Position numbers and translations under genes: made by a program. A stretch of DNA of 36,695 nucleotides from Acidimicrobiaceae bacterium (GTDB taxonomy: Bacteria > Actinomycetota > Acidimicrobiia > Acidimicrobiales > RAAP-2). Shown in pieces: positions 8,161 through 16,756 of the stretch. The notes beneath the pieces were generated by a model. That model was not told the DNA's origin. It was given only the letters and a program-made list of their open reading frames with translations, and did not search any database. The stretch lies in the NCBI GenBank assembly GCA_003133325.1, contig PKXA01000035.1, forward strand, positions 1 to 36,695, given 5' to 3'. The stretch's first letter is position 1. Each line of letters begins with the position of its first letter.

Positions 8161-8170
8161 ACGGTAGCCT
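8161..8170. promoter_or_regulatory. bidirectional overlapping -10 element, copy 1
   Basis: ACGGTAGCCT. On the plus strand TAGCCT lies 10 nt before the ATG at 8181. On the minus strand TACCGT lies 6 nt before the GTG at 8154. The two hexamers share the central TA, so both leaderless transcripts would open the same DNA. The identical decamer recurs at 9913. Confidence 0.5.
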
Positions 8171-8180
8171 CTACCCCGCC

Positions 8181-8783
8181 ATGCTCGACCATGTGTTCAC
8201 GCAAATCGTTACCTCCCACCGGCGATCGTTCGAGGCAGCGCTGCTCCAGCGCCAAGCCGTCGAGGAGCGATTTCAGGTCGACGTCTTCCTGGGGGACGTG
8301 AGTTTCGAGACGTCCTACAGCCTGCCCGGGGAACCGCGCCCGGCGCGTATCCGTGTCGACACCAGCTTCGACTGGCCCACCTGGAGCCAAACCGCTTACC
8401 GGAGTTGGGCCATCGACGAGGACTCCGACGAACTCCCCGAGCTATTGGTCGAAATCGCCTTCCGGGTGCAGGGGTTGGATGTGGCGCCCGAACCGGGTTT
8501 GCTCCTCGACGTGGTTCCGCACCATCTCGATGTACTGGGCGACCAGGCGCTGAACCGGGCTGCCACCACCATCGAGCAGGTTGTGAGCGAGGGTCCCGGG
8601 GGGCCGGAGTACGCCATTGAGGTGTCCTACGAGGGATCGTGTGCCATCGAGGAGTCCATCCTCGAAGACCCGACGCAACTTGATGACGCCCTAGCGCCTC
8701 TCGGGCAGGCAGTTGCCTCGGTGCTCGTACGGATCGGCGATCTGCCCTTCGTCTTCCGCCCGGTCGAAACGCCACAGGGTTAG
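8181..8783 (+). CDS. conserved-looking hypothetical protein, 200 aa
   Basis: I do not recognise this family. The protein is acidic, soluble and without signal peptide or membrane segment. It opens MLDHVFTQIVTSHRRSFEAAL, has two or three beta-rich stretches (VDVFLGDVSFETSYSLPGE, RIRVDTSFDWPTW) and many Asp/Glu residues after position 70. Codon usage matches its neighbours. The ATG at 8181 follows a TAGCCT box, with no Shine-Dalgarno sequence. It is divergent from the glycerophosphodiesterase and convergent with the PfkB kinase. Confidence 0.75.
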   Translation: MLDHVFTQIVTSHRRSFEAALLQRQAVEERFQVDVFLGDVSFETSYSLPGEPRPARIRVDTSFDWPTWSQTAYRSWAIDEDSDELPELLVEIAFRVQGLDVAPEPGLLLDVVPHHLDVLGDQALNRAATTIEQVVSEGPGGPEYAIEVSYEGSCAIEESILEDPTQLDDALAPLGQAVASVLVRIGDLPFVFRPVETPQG

Positions 8784-8838
8784 GCGAAGCCGGAGCGGGA
8801 AACTCACAGGACGAGTCGACCGTGCGGCGTCAGGCTGC

Positions 8839-9906
8839 TCACCCGAACAGTCCCGCCGCCACCGCCAAGTCCCGCAGGTTGGCCAGAGGCCGGGCTCCGA
8901 CATGGGCGATGATCTCCGCCGCGCACATCCCGCCCAGGCAAGCCGATGCTTCCGGGGACAGCCCATTCGTGATCCCGTAGAGGAAACCCGCGGCGAACAG
9001 GTCACCGGCTCCGGTGGTGTCGACCACCCGATCGACCGGAGCGGCGGGGACTGCGATCGGCCCTGACGCGGTGACCACCACACAGCCGGCCGAACCGCGG
9101 GTGAGCACCGCCAGGATGCCCGTCTCGGCAACAGCTTCGACGGCCGTGTCGAAGTCCGCGGCTCCGAACAGCAAGGTGATCTCCTCTTCGTTGGCGAACA
9201 GCATGTCGAGATCGCCGTTGAGGAGCTCGAGGAATTCGGCCTGGTGACTCTGGACGCAGAACGGGTCGGACAGGGAGAGGGCAACCGCGGCGTCATGGGT
9301 GTGGGCGATGTCGATGGCCTCCCGCATCCCTGCCTTGGCCGCCGGCTGATCCCACAGGTATCCCTCGAGGTAGAGCACATGGGCGGAGGACAGGTGGGCA
9401 CTGTGGAGGTCACCGGGCCCGAAGTCGGATGCCACCCCTAAATGGGTGGCCATGGTGCGTTCGGCGTCGTCGGTCACCAGCACCAGGCAGTGCCCGGTCA
9501 CCGCGCTCCCGGCCACTGCTTTGGTGGGTGTCGGGTCGAAGGCCACGCCGATGGAGCGGATGTCGTGGGTAAACGCCTGCCCGAGTTGATCGTCCGCCAC
9601 CCGGCCCAGAAACGCCGCCCGGCCACCGAGGGCGGCCACTCCGGCCACCGTGTTGGCGGCCGAACCGCCCGATGCCTCCGTCGTGGGCCCGAGCGTGGCA
9701 TAGATGGCTTCCGACCGGGCCAGATCCACCAGCGCCATGGTGCCCTTCACCAGTCCGAGCTGGGTGAGATCGGCGTCCTTGGCCAACGCCAGCACATCGA
9801 CCAGTGCGTTGCCGATGGCCACCACATCGAGTGTCGGGCCCTCGCCGGATTCGACCTCCGAGGTCCCGGCTTCCTTATCAGGGGTGTTGTCGTAATCGTT
9901 CTGCAC
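8839..9906 (-). CDS. PfkB-family carbohydrate kinase, adenosine-kinase-like
   Basis: Ribokinase-fold kinase of 355 residues. The N-terminal VVAIGNALVDVLA, the substrate region ASGGSAANTVAGVAALGG, and the C-terminal anion-hole and catalytic DTTGAGDLFAAGFLYG, whose Asp is the general base, are complete. The overall block order, especially YLEGYLWD and LSLSDPFCVQSH, resembles bacterial proteins annotated as adenosine kinase, so nucleoside salvage is a reasonable guess; sugar specificity cannot be read from sequence. The GTG at 9906 is chosen because TACCGT stands 6 nt upstream; the frame is open to 9954 but that would cross the divergent pepN promoter. Confidence 0.88.
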   Translation of the reverse strand: MQNDYDNTPDKEAGTSEVESGEGPTLDVVAIGNALVDVLALAKDADLTQLGLVKGTMALVDLARSEAIYATLGPTTEASGGSAANTVAGVAALGGRAAFLGRVADDQLGQAFTHDIRSIGVAFDPTPTKAVAGSAVTGHCLVLVTDDAERTMATHLGVASDFGPGDLHSAHLSSAHVLYLEGYLWDQPAAKAGMREAIDIAHTHDAAVALSLSDPFCVQSHQAEFLELLNGDLDMLFANEEEITLLFGAADFDTAVEAVAETGILAVLTRGSAGCVVVTASGPIAVPAAPVDRVVDTTGAGDLFAAGFLYGITNGLSPEASACLGGMCAAEIIAHVGARPLANLRDLAVAAGLFG

Positions 9907-9912
9907 GGTGCG

Positions 9913-9922
9913 ACGGTAGCCT
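9913..9922. promoter_or_regulatory. bidirectional overlapping -10 element, copy 2
   Basis: ACGGTAGCCT, the same decamer as at 8161. TAGCCT is 7 nt before the pepN ATG at 9930; on the other strand TACCGT is 6 nt before the kinase GTG at 9906. Only 23 bp separate the two start codons, so both genes must be leaderless or nearly so if the starts are right. Confidence 0.55.
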
Positions 9923-9929
9923 GCCCGCA

Positions 9930-12524
9930 ATGAGTGCAACGACAGCTGACCCATCCACGTACCGTCTGTCCACCATCGTCGAGCCCCACCGGTACCGGTT
10001 GGTGCTCACCCCGGACCTCGATGCGGCCACCTTTGCCGGTGACGTGGAGATCGACGTGACCGTCCACCAAGCTGTCGATACCATCACCCTCAACGCCGCC
10101 GAGCTCGACATCACCTTGGCCGAGATAACCCCGGGCAACCCCGCCGGGAATGCGCTGAGTCCGATGACCATCGACCTCGATGAAGAGGAGGAACGGGCCA
10201 CCCTCACCTTCGGAGAGCCGCTGGCGCCCGGGTCGGCCACACTGCATCTCACCTTCGCCGGAATCCTCAACGACAAGCTTCATGGGTTCTATCGATCCAC
10301 CTTCACCGATGAGGCCGGCGTCGACCACGTGATCGCCACCACCCAAATGGAGGCCACCGATGCCCGTCGGGCCTTCCCCTGCTGGGACGAGCCCGATCGC
10401 AAAGCCACCTTTGAGGTGACCCTGGTGGTCGACGAGAACCTGGCCGCCTACTCCAATGGACCGGCCGTCGAGGAGACCGCCGTCCCCGGAGGCAAGAAGG
10501 TGGTCCGGTTCGCCCCCACCATGGTGATGTCCACGTACCTGGTGGCTTTCATCGTCGGGCCGCTCGAGGCCACCGAGCCGGTGGATGTGAACGGCGTGCC
10601 CCTGCGCATCGTGCACCCTCCCGGCAAGGCCCACCTTGCCCCGTTCGCCCTGGAGGTGGGAGCCCACGCCCTCCGATTCTTCACCGACTACTTCGGCATC
10701 CCCTATCCGACCGACAAGCTCGATCTGGTGGCCATCCCCGACTTCGCCTTCGGCGCCATGGAGAACCTGGGCTGTGTGACCTTCCGGGAGTCGGCACTAC
10801 TTGTCGATCCGGCCCAAGCGGCCCGCACCGAACTCGAGCGGGTGGCCGACGTGGTCTGCCACGAGATCGCCCACATGTGGTTCGGGGACCTGGTCACCAT
10901 GAAGTGGTGGAACGGCATCTGGCTGAACGAGGCATTCGCCACGTTCATGGAAGTGCTTGCGGTCGACGCCTTCCGTCCCGAGTGGCAGCGCTGGGTCAGC
11001 TTCGGCGTCGAACGCGAGGCGGCCATGGCCGTCGACGGTCTCCATGCCACCCGACCGGTGGAATTCCCGGTCGGGCGACCCGAGGAGGCCCAGGGCATGT
11101 TCGATGTACTCACCTATCAAAAGGGTGGGAGCGTACTCCGCATGCTCGAGCAGTTCGTGGGCCCCGACGTCTTCCGGGACGGCATCCGCGACTACCTGAC
11201 CACCCATAGCCACTCCAACACCGAGACCTCCGACCTTTGGGACGCCCTCGAGCGCTCCAGCGGGCGCCCGGTGCGCGACATCATGGACACCTGGATCAAC
11301 CAGGGCGGCTACCCCCTGGTCCGGGTGGGCGAGGACGGAAGCCTCTCCCAGACCCCTTTCTCCTACCGTGGTGATCGGGGTGGCGCCATCGGCTCGGCGT
11401 GGAAGGTTCCCGTGGTGTCGCGTTCCCTGCAAGAGGGTGACCCTGACCCCGTGCCTGTCCTCTTGGATGGGACCGGCGGCGGAGCGGCCGGGACCGTGGG
11501 TGACCGACTGGTCAACGCGGGTGGATCCGGTTTCTATCGGGTGTCCTACCCACCGGCCACGGTGGAGCGCCTGGCCGCCGGCCTGGGTGATCTTGCCCCC
11601 CTCGAGCGATACAACCTGGTCTCCGATGCCTGGGCGGCGGCATTGTCCGGGCAGGGACCCTTTCTCGACGTGTTGCGCCTGGCCCGCGCCCTGGCCGATT
11701 CGGGTGAAAGGGATCCGAGCGTCTGGTCGGTCATCCTCGAAGCCATGGGCATGGCCGATCGGGTGATCCCCGATGAAGACCGTCCGGTCCTACAGGGGGC
11801 GATCCGTGCCTTGTTCGGCCCGTTGGTCGCCGAACTCGGGTGGGACCCACGGCCCGACGATTCGGAGCGCACCCCGTCCCTCCGGGCCTCGTTGCTCCGG
11901 ATGCTCGGGACGATCGGGGCTGATGTGGCGGTACGGACCGAAGCCCAACGTCGGTTCGCGGCGACGGCCACCGTGGCGCTCCACCCCGACACCGAGTCGA
12001 CCATTCTCGACATTGTGGCCACCACCGGCGGCGAAGCGGAGTTCGAGTCGTTTCTCACCCGTTACCGCAATCCCTCCACCCCGCAGGAGGAGAACCGGTA
12101 CCTCTACGCACTGGCCTCATTCGACGATCCCGGACTGGCCACTCGCACCTTCGATCTGGCCATGGGCGAGGTCCGTACCCAAAATGCCCCGTTCGTGCTC
12201 CGGTCGTTGGTAGCCAACCGGGTGACCGGCCCGGCCGTCTGGCGACGGATCACCGGCGAATGGGACACCATGGTGTCCAAGTTCCCCTCCAACATCCTGC
12301 CCCGCATGCTCGACGGCGTTCGGGTGCTGTGCAATCCCCCGTCTCTGGCCGTCAAGATCACCCGGTTCATCGAGACGCATCCACTGCCGGCCGGTGGCAA
12401 GACAGTCGAACAGATCCTCGAGCGCCTAGCTGTCAATGTGGCGTTCGGGGAGAGCGAAGGACGCCAGCTGACCGGTCATCTCCGCCAAGCATTGGACCCG
12501 CTTCCCGATCGACCCACTAGCTGA
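9930..12524 (+). CDS. pepN: M1-family aminopeptidase N
   Basis: Zinc metallopeptidase removing N-terminal residues from peptides in the cytoplasm. 864 residues, the expected size for the actinobacterial PepN type. The substrate-anchoring FGAMENLG motif and the zinc site HEIAHMWFGDLV...NEAFA (HExxH plus a distal Glu 18 residues on) are intact. The C-terminal half is the ERAP1-like helical repeat domain, ending QLTGHLRQALDPLPDR. The start MSATTADPSTYRLS is preceded by TAGCCT at 7 nt and no Shine-Dalgarno; the frame is open further upstream but overlaps the divergent kinase. The stop is 3 nt from the convergent uspA stop. Confidence 0.96.
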   Translation: MSATTADPSTYRLSTIVEPHRYRLVLTPDLDAATFAGDVEIDVTVHQAVDTITLNAAELDITLAEITPGNPAGNALSPMTIDLDEEEERATLTFGEPLAPGSATLHLTFAGILNDKLHGFYRSTFTDEAGVDHVIATTQMEATDARRAFPCWDEPDRKATFEVTLVVDENLAAYSNGPAVEETAVPGGKKVVRFAPTMVMSTYLVAFIVGPLEATEPVDVNGVPLRIVHPPGKAHLAPFALEVGAHALRFFTDYFGIPYPTDKLDLVAIPDFAFGAMENLGCVTFRESALLVDPAQAARTELERVADVVCHEIAHMWFGDLVTMKWWNGIWLNEAFATFMEVLAVDAFRPEWQRWVSFGVEREAAMAVDGLHATRPVEFPVGRPEEAQGMFDVLTYQKGGSVLRMLEQFVGPDVFRDGIRDYLTTHSHSNTETSDLWDALERSSGRPVRDIMDTWINQGGYPLVRVGEDGSLSQTPFSYRGDRGGAIGSAWKVPVVSRSLQEGDPDPVPVLLDGTGGGAAGTVGDRLVNAGGSGFYRVSYPPATVERLAAGLGDLAPLERYNLVSDAWAAALSGQGPFLDVLRLARALADSGERDPSVWSVILEAMGMADRVIPDEDRPVLQGAIRALFGPLVAELGWDPRPDDSERTPSLRASLLRMLGTIGADVAVRTEAQRRFAATATVALHPDTESTILDIVATTGGEAEFESFLTRYRNPSTPQEENRYLYALASFDDPGLATRTFDLAMGEVRTQNAPFVLRSLVANRVTGPAVWRRITGEWDTMVSKFPSNILPRMLDGVRVLCNPPSLAVKITRFIETHPLPAGGKTVEQILERLAVNVAFGESEGRQLTGHLRQALDPLPDRPTS

Positions 12525-12527
12525 GGA

Positions 12528-12983
12528 TCAGGCGTTACGGGTATTGACGATCAGCACGTCGCACTCGGCGTGGTGGGCTATGCGGTTCGGAACACTCCCC
12601 AACAGATAGCGCCGGGCACCTGTCATCCCCTGGCTGCCCACCACAATCAACCCGGCGCTGACATCGGATGCCACGTCGAGGATGGCATCGGCCGCCGGTA
12701 CGTCGAGGGAGTGGACGTGGACGTCGGTGGCGCCACCCTCGGCGGCGATTTCCTTCCCGCGTCGCAGAATTTCATCGGCATCCTCACTGGGGCTGACCTT
12801 CCAGTCGATATCCGATGGAATCCCCTGGCGTTCACTCTCCAGCCGATCCTTTTGAACCGGCCGGTAGGCGCTGACCAGATGCAGCCGGGAGCCGGGGTTA
12901 CCCGCCGCCAACTCGGCAGCCCTTCGCACCGCCACACTCGCCGTCGTCGAGCCGTCGGTCCCTACAACAATGGAGTCGTACAT
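12528..12983 (-). CDS. universal stress protein (UspA family), ATP-binding type
   Basis: Single Usp domain of 151 residues. It begins MYDSIVVGTDGSTTASVAVRRA and ends with the nucleotide-binding signature GSQGMTGARRYLLGSVPNRI, the G-x2-G-x9-G-S motif of ATP-binding Usp proteins, followed by HHAECDVLIV. These proteins bind ATP and modulate stress or dormancy responses; the target here is unknown. I place the start at ATG 12983, where the domain begins; an in-frame start at 13007 adds eight residues. Confidence 0.92.
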   Translation of the reverse strand: MYDSIVVGTDGSTTASVAVRRAAELAAGNPGSRLHLVSAYRPVQKDRLESERQGIPSDIDWKVSPSEDADEILRRGKEIAAEGGATDVHVHSLDVPAADAILDVASDVSAGLIVVGSQGMTGARRYLLGSVPNRIAHHAECDVLIVNTRNA

Positions 12984-13094
12984 CGCTGCTATCCAGCCTC
13001 TCATCACCAGTCGGTTTCAGCGCCCATGATAGGTCCCCACACGGTTGGAGGGGATCCAACGTGACCCTATGCGCCTCGGGGTTGTCCGAGTCCG

Positions 13095-13100
13095 TAACCT
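13095..13100 (+). promoter_or_regulatory. putative -10 box of GDT1-family gene
   Basis: TAACCT, 6 nt before the GTG at 13107, no Shine-Dalgarno between. Fits a leaderless transcript. Confidence 0.5.
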
Positions 13101-13106
13101 GAAGCG

Positions 13107-13694
13107 GTGAATCTCGGCGTCACCCTGACGGTCTTCATCCTCATCTTGCTGGCCGAGCTCCCCGACAAGACCATGATCGCCGTCCTGATCATGGGGAGCC
13201 GTTACCGGCCGGTGACTGTATGGATCGGCGCCACCCTGGCCTTCGCCATCCACGTCACGGTGGCGGTGGCGGTGGGGCGCCTGCTGCAGCTCCTTCCCCA
13301 TCGCTGGGTCGAGGGGGTCACCGCCTCGCTCTTTGCCGCCGGTGCCGCCTACCTCCTCTTTGTCCCCGAAAAGGAGGACGAGAAGAGGGGCGAGGAAGAA
13401 GCCGACCAGGCCCGGCAGGGATTGAGAACCGTCACCGCGGCGTTTCTGGTCATTCTGGTGGGCGAGTTCGGGGACCTGACCCAAATACTGACGGTCAACC
13501 TGACCGCCAAGTACCACTCGGCCATCTCGGTCTTCGTGGGAGCAATGGCCGGATTGACCACTGCCGCGGCGTTGGCTGCGTTCGGGGGCAAGGCCCTGCT
13601 CCGGGTATTGCCGGTGAACGTCATCCGTAAGACCGGGGGAGTGGTGCTGGCGGGATTCGCCGTCTACACCTTGGTCACCCTGGTCCGGGGCTAG
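13107..13694 (+). CDS. TMEM165/GDT1 family (UPF0016) cation transporter
   Basis: Small membrane protein of 195 residues with six predicted hydrophobic segments in two halves. Each half carries a version of the family's E-x-G-D-(K/R)-(T/S) ion-binding motif: ELPDKTMIAV at residue 17 and EFGDLTQILTV near 118. The first has Pro for Gly and the second has Leu for Lys/Arg, so both are slightly divergent. A charged cytosolic loop (PEKEDEKRGEEEADQ) links the halves. Characterised relatives move Ca2+ or Mn2+ against H+; Mn2+ export is the best guess here. The GTG start is supported by TAACCT 6 nt upstream. Confidence 0.9.
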   Translation: MNLGVTLTVFILILLAELPDKTMIAVLIMGSRYRPVTVWIGATLAFAIHVTVAVAVGRLLQLLPHRWVEGVTASLFAAGAAYLLFVPEKEDEKRGEEEADQARQGLRTVTAAFLVILVGEFGDLTQILTVNLTAKYHSAISVFVGAMAGLTTAAALAAFGGKALLRVLPVNVIRKTGGVVLAGFAVYTLVTLVRG

Positions 13695-13774
13695 CTCGGC
13701 CTCGTGCGTTTCTCCAATTCGGCCACATCAGGCACCGGTCCACCGAGTGGCCCAGGCCGTGCGAGGCTGCACGG

Positions 13775-14464
13775 ATGGACGTCACCCTCACCTCCGCCTC
13801 CGATGGCGGATCCGCCCAAGCCATGACCCGTCTCGACAATTTGTTCGATCTGGCTCGGGCCACCACCGGGTTCATGCCCGACAACGAAGGCGAGGCACTC
13901 TACCTGGCCGCCGAGCGGGCCGGGGCGACTTTTGGGGATTCCACATTCGTCGAGGTCGGGGCGTGGTGCGGCAAGTCAAGCGTCTATATCGGCGCCGCCG
14001 CCGAAAAGACAGGGGCTGTGCTCTTCAGTCTCGATCATCACCACGGCTCCGAGGAGAACCAGGCCGGGTGGGAGCACCACGACACCACGCTGGTGGATGT
14101 CGGCACCGGTCGGATCGACACCCTCCCCCACTGGCGGCGGACCATCGTGGGCGCCGATCTCGAGCTCACGGTGATCGGCCTGGTGGGTGACTCGCCTACC
14201 GTTTCCTCACGCTGGTCGACCCCACTGGCGTTCTGTTTCATCGACGGTGGTCACGGCGAAGAACCAGCCTGGGCTGACTATCGGGGATGGTCCCCCCATG
14301 TCGTCATGGGTGGGTGGGTGGCCATCCACGACGTCTTTCCCGACCCGGCCGACGGAGGACGCCCTCCCTACGACTTGTGGCGGGGCGCCCTCGACTCCGG
14401 TGAGTTCGTCGAGGATGGCGAGTGTGGCTCTCTGCGGGTGCTGAAGCGGGTCAGGAACGGGTGA
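13775..14464 (+). CDS. class I SAM-dependent methyltransferase (Methyltransf_24 / TylF-like)
   Basis: 229-residue soluble methyltransferase. The SAM motif I region reads FVEVGAWCGKSSVYIGAAA at about 59-77, then a LFSLDHHHGSEENQ acidic-loop/His segment and CFIDGGHGEEPAWADYRGW, followed by GGWVAIHDVF, all characteristic of the Methyltransf_24 group whose members act on sugars or polyketide glycosides. ATG at 13775 with GAGG 8 nt upstream. It is separated by a 319-bp gap from the convergent GT/MT/alpha-alpha-barrel operon; a shared glycan or glycolipid pathway is an inference from proximity. Confidence 0.87.
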   Translation: MDVTLTSASDGGSAQAMTRLDNLFDLARATTGFMPDNEGEALYLAAERAGATFGDSTFVEVGAWCGKSSVYIGAAAEKTGAVLFSLDHHHGSEENQAGWEHHDTTLVDVGTGRIDTLPHWRRTIVGADLELTVIGLVGDSPTVSSRWSTPLAFCFIDGGHGEEPAWADYRGWSPHVVMGGWVAIHDVFPDPADGGRPPYDLWRGALDSGEFVEDGECGSLRVLKRVRNG

Positions 14465-14783
14465 GGAACAGGCACTGAATGAATCGGGCGCAGCCTCGGC
14501 CGGCGTTGGCGGCTCATGGTGGCAGGTGATCACGTTGCCCCGCCGAAACGAGAGGCGGTCCCGGGGGTGAGCCCGCCGAGTGCTTGCAACTCCCCAGGTG
14601 GGTCGCCCCAACGGCCGGATCCTGGTGAATGGGCACGATGCCTCATCGACGGCAACTGAGAGGGACTACAGATGGGGACACAGATGCTGGTGCGGGGACA
14701 CGGTCGCCGAGGTACCGCCGCCTAAGAGGCGAGAGTTCCCCTGTGGCCATATCTCCGGTCGGAGCACTGTTCGAAGACTCCGG
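14465..14783. other. 319-bp convergent intergenic region, no clear gene
   Basis: Lies between two convergent genes. It contains small inverted repeats: CCGCC...GGCGG around 14550, CGCCT-AAG-AGGCG near 14717, and CGGAG...CTCCG with a CTCCGGTC direct repeat near 14752-14786. These could serve as two-way terminators but carry no T-tracts. One tiny plus-strand frame starts ATG 14672 after GAGAGGGA and codes 17 residues (MGTQMLVRGHGRRGTAA); I cannot support it as a gene. Confidence 0.5.
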
Positions 14784-15893
14784 TCAGGATCCCGACCCCG
14801 ACCCCGACCCCGGCAACGGATAGGCCGGTTCCACCGGCGCATCGGGCGCCGGCTCGGTCAGGTCGAGGTGGGTCGGCAATCCCTCACCACGGAACAGCCC
14901 CGATGCCAATGTGGTCCGGCTGAGGGCGTCGGCGGCCAAGACAATGGCCCCCGCCGTGTAGGTCGACCGTTCGAGCGGTGGGAACGTCGCCTCTTCCGGA
15001 TACACCATGCCGGTCCAGTACGCACCGTCCTCGTTCCGCAGAGCTTGGACCCAGGCGAAGAGTCGGTGGGCGACATCGGTCATGCCGGCGGCATCCAGCG
15101 CCAGCACGCACTCAGCCGTCTCGGCGGCGGTGACCCATTCGCCGGTCGACACGCACCGGACTCCGAAGCCCTCCATCACAAACGTGGACCACGAAACCTC
15201 GATGCAGCGTCGTGCGGCGTCGCCGGTGAGGGCGCCTGACAGCACCGGGTAGTACCAATCCATAGCGAACTCCACCTTGGGAGCGAATGCTGACGGGTTG
15301 TGGGCGATGGCATGGGCCAGGCGACCGGCGGCGAACTCCCAGTCGGGCCGTTCGTGCCCGAGCCGTTCGGCGCAGGCAATAGCACAACGGAGGCTGTGGT
15401 AGATCGACGATGAACCGGTGAGCAGCGCGTACTCCTCCACGAAGCCCGACGCGTCGAGCGACCAGCGGACGGAACCGTCATTCCGCTGCCAACGCAAGAC
15501 GAAGTCCACGCCCGCCTCCACCGCCGGCCACAGCTCCTCGAGTCCCTCGATCTCTCCGGTCGAGATATAGCGGTGCCAGGCACCGGTAGCCAGATATGCA
15601 CAGACATTGGTGTCGAGACGGGCGTCTTTGACCCCGCTGGCCACGTAGTAGTTGAACCAACTGCCATCGGGAAGCTGAGTATCGACCAGCCACTGATAGG
15701 CCCGGTCCGCCTCGGCATCGAAGCCGCAGGCAGTAAGGGCCATGGCTGCCTCCACGTGGTTCCAAGGGTCACAATGACCCCCGCTGAACCACGGGATCAT
15801 GCCGTCCGGAAACTGAAGATCGGCGATCGACTGTGCAGTCTGCAGTACTTGGGCAGTGCTGAGAATGCCCGGAACCTCGGGGATCGTCCTCAC
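14784..15893 (-). CDS. (alpha/alpha) barrel prenyltransferase / squalene-cyclase-like protein
   Basis: Protein of 369 residues with helical repeats of the terpenoid-cyclase/protein-prenyltransferase or glycosidase alpha/alpha-toroid type. Recurrent LQFPDGMIPWF, QLPDGSWFNYY, QRNDGSVRWS and RNEDGAYWTG segments (Q-x-x-DGSW-like) each mark a barrel repeat. No DxDD cyclase acid motif is seen, so cyclase activity is not supported; glycan binding or hydrolysis is equally possible. The C-terminus is a GSGSGSGS tail from a short tandem repeat. The GTG start overlaps the upstream methyltransferase stop (GTGA), so the two are translationally coupled. Confidence 0.82.
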   Translation of the reverse strand: MRTIPEVPGILSTAQVLQTAQSIADLQFPDGMIPWFSGGHCDPWNHVEAAMALTACGFDAEADRAYQWLVDTQLPDGSWFNYYVASGVKDARLDTNVCAYLATGAWHRYISTGEIEGLEELWPAVEAGVDFVLRWQRNDGSVRWSLDASGFVEEYALLTGSSSIYHSLRCAIACAERLGHERPDWEFAAGRLAHAIAHNPSAFAPKVEFAMDWYYPVLSGALTGDAARRCIEVSWSTFVMEGFGVRCVSTGEWVTAAETAECVLALDAAGMTDVAHRLFAWVQALRNEDGAYWTGMVYPEEATFPPLERSTYTAGAIVLAADALSRTTLASGLFRGEGLPTHLDLTEPAPDAPVEPAYPLPGSGSGSGS

Positions 15894-16756
15894 GCCCCGA
15901 CCCCGGCCTCTATCTCGACGGCCGTCATCGGGCCAGAAGCCGATGCCGCAACCGATGCCGCAACCGGTGCCGACTCAGATGGCTCAACGTCGAATCGGCT
16001 AATGGTGCTCACCATGGCGTCATACGGACGGTACCGATCCACCACTGGCTTGTTCAAATACACCACCAGGCTCTTGCCGATGAGCGGGTTCAGCACGCGC
16101 TCGGTATACCGGGTGACCTTCGGCGCCTTGATGATGTCCCACGCCAACAGGCGGTGGTAGGCGGCGACCGCCGGATGGTCGTCCTTGGATGGTCCGACCA
16201 AGCAACGGAGCCACCAATAGGGCGAGTGCAATCCGTGGGCGTGGTGGCTTCCGATCTCGGTCAAACCGGTGGCTTCGAGACGCCGAGAAAGTTCGGTGTG
16301 CCGGTAGATGCGGACATGGCCGCCGGGAACGTTGTGGTACTCGTCGGAGATGGCCCAGTTGACAAACTCGGGTCCGCACCGGGGCACGGTGACAGCCATC
16401 GAGCCGCCGGGACGGAGCACCCGGGTCAGCTCGGCCATGGCTGTTTCGTCCTCGGGGATGTGCTCGAGCACCTCGGACGCGATGACCCGGTCGAACGAAC
16501 CATCGGCAAAGGGGAGGCGCAAGGCATCCCCCTGGACGGAACCGAACCGGCTCTTCACGGTGTCGAGTTCTCCGGCATCGGCCATCGCCCCGAACGTGTC
16601 GAGTACCTGGCGGACCTCGTCGGCGCCGGCGTCGAACGCCACCACCTGGGCCCCGAGACGGGCCGCCTGGTAGGCGTGGCGACCGAATCCACAGCCCAAA
16701 TCGAGTAGCCGATCGCCAGGCTGTACGCCGAGTTTGCGATAGTCAACTGTCAACAT
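15890..16756 (-). CDS. class I SAM-dependent methyltransferase
   Basis: 288 residues with a Methyltransf_11-type core. Motif I LLDLGCGFGRHAYQAARLG at about 18-36 is followed by VAFDAGADEVRQV, then GDALRLPFADGSFDRVIASEVLEHIPED, and RVLRPGGSMAVTVP. The second half (PYWWLRCLVGPSKDDHPAVAAY) resembles lipid- or glycan-modifying enzymes and has a hydrophobic patch but no clear membrane helix. The start ATG 16756 overlaps the glycosyltransferase stop by 7 nt, and the stop overlaps the next gene by 4 nt, so GT, MT and barrel protein form a tight operon. Substrate unknown. Confidence 0.9.
   Translation of the reverse strand: MLTVDYRKLGVQPGDRLLDLGCGFGRHAYQAARLGAQVVAFDAGADEVRQVLDTFGAMADAGELDTVKSRFGSVQGDALRLPFADGSFDRVIASEVLEHIPEDETAMAELTRVLRPGGSMAVTVPRCGPEFVNWAISDEYHNVPGGHVRIYRHTELSRRLEATGLTEIGSHHAHGLHSPYWWLRCLVGPSKDDHPAVAAYHRLLAWDIIKAPKVTRYTERVLNPLIGKSLVVYLNKPVVDRYRPYDAMVSTISRFDVEPSESAPVAASVAASASGPMTAVEIEAGVGA

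Noticed and set aside
14672-14725. 17-codon frame after GAGAGGGA in the convergent gap
   Set aside because: Too short, no recognised family and no conservation data; mentioned only in the intergenic entry.
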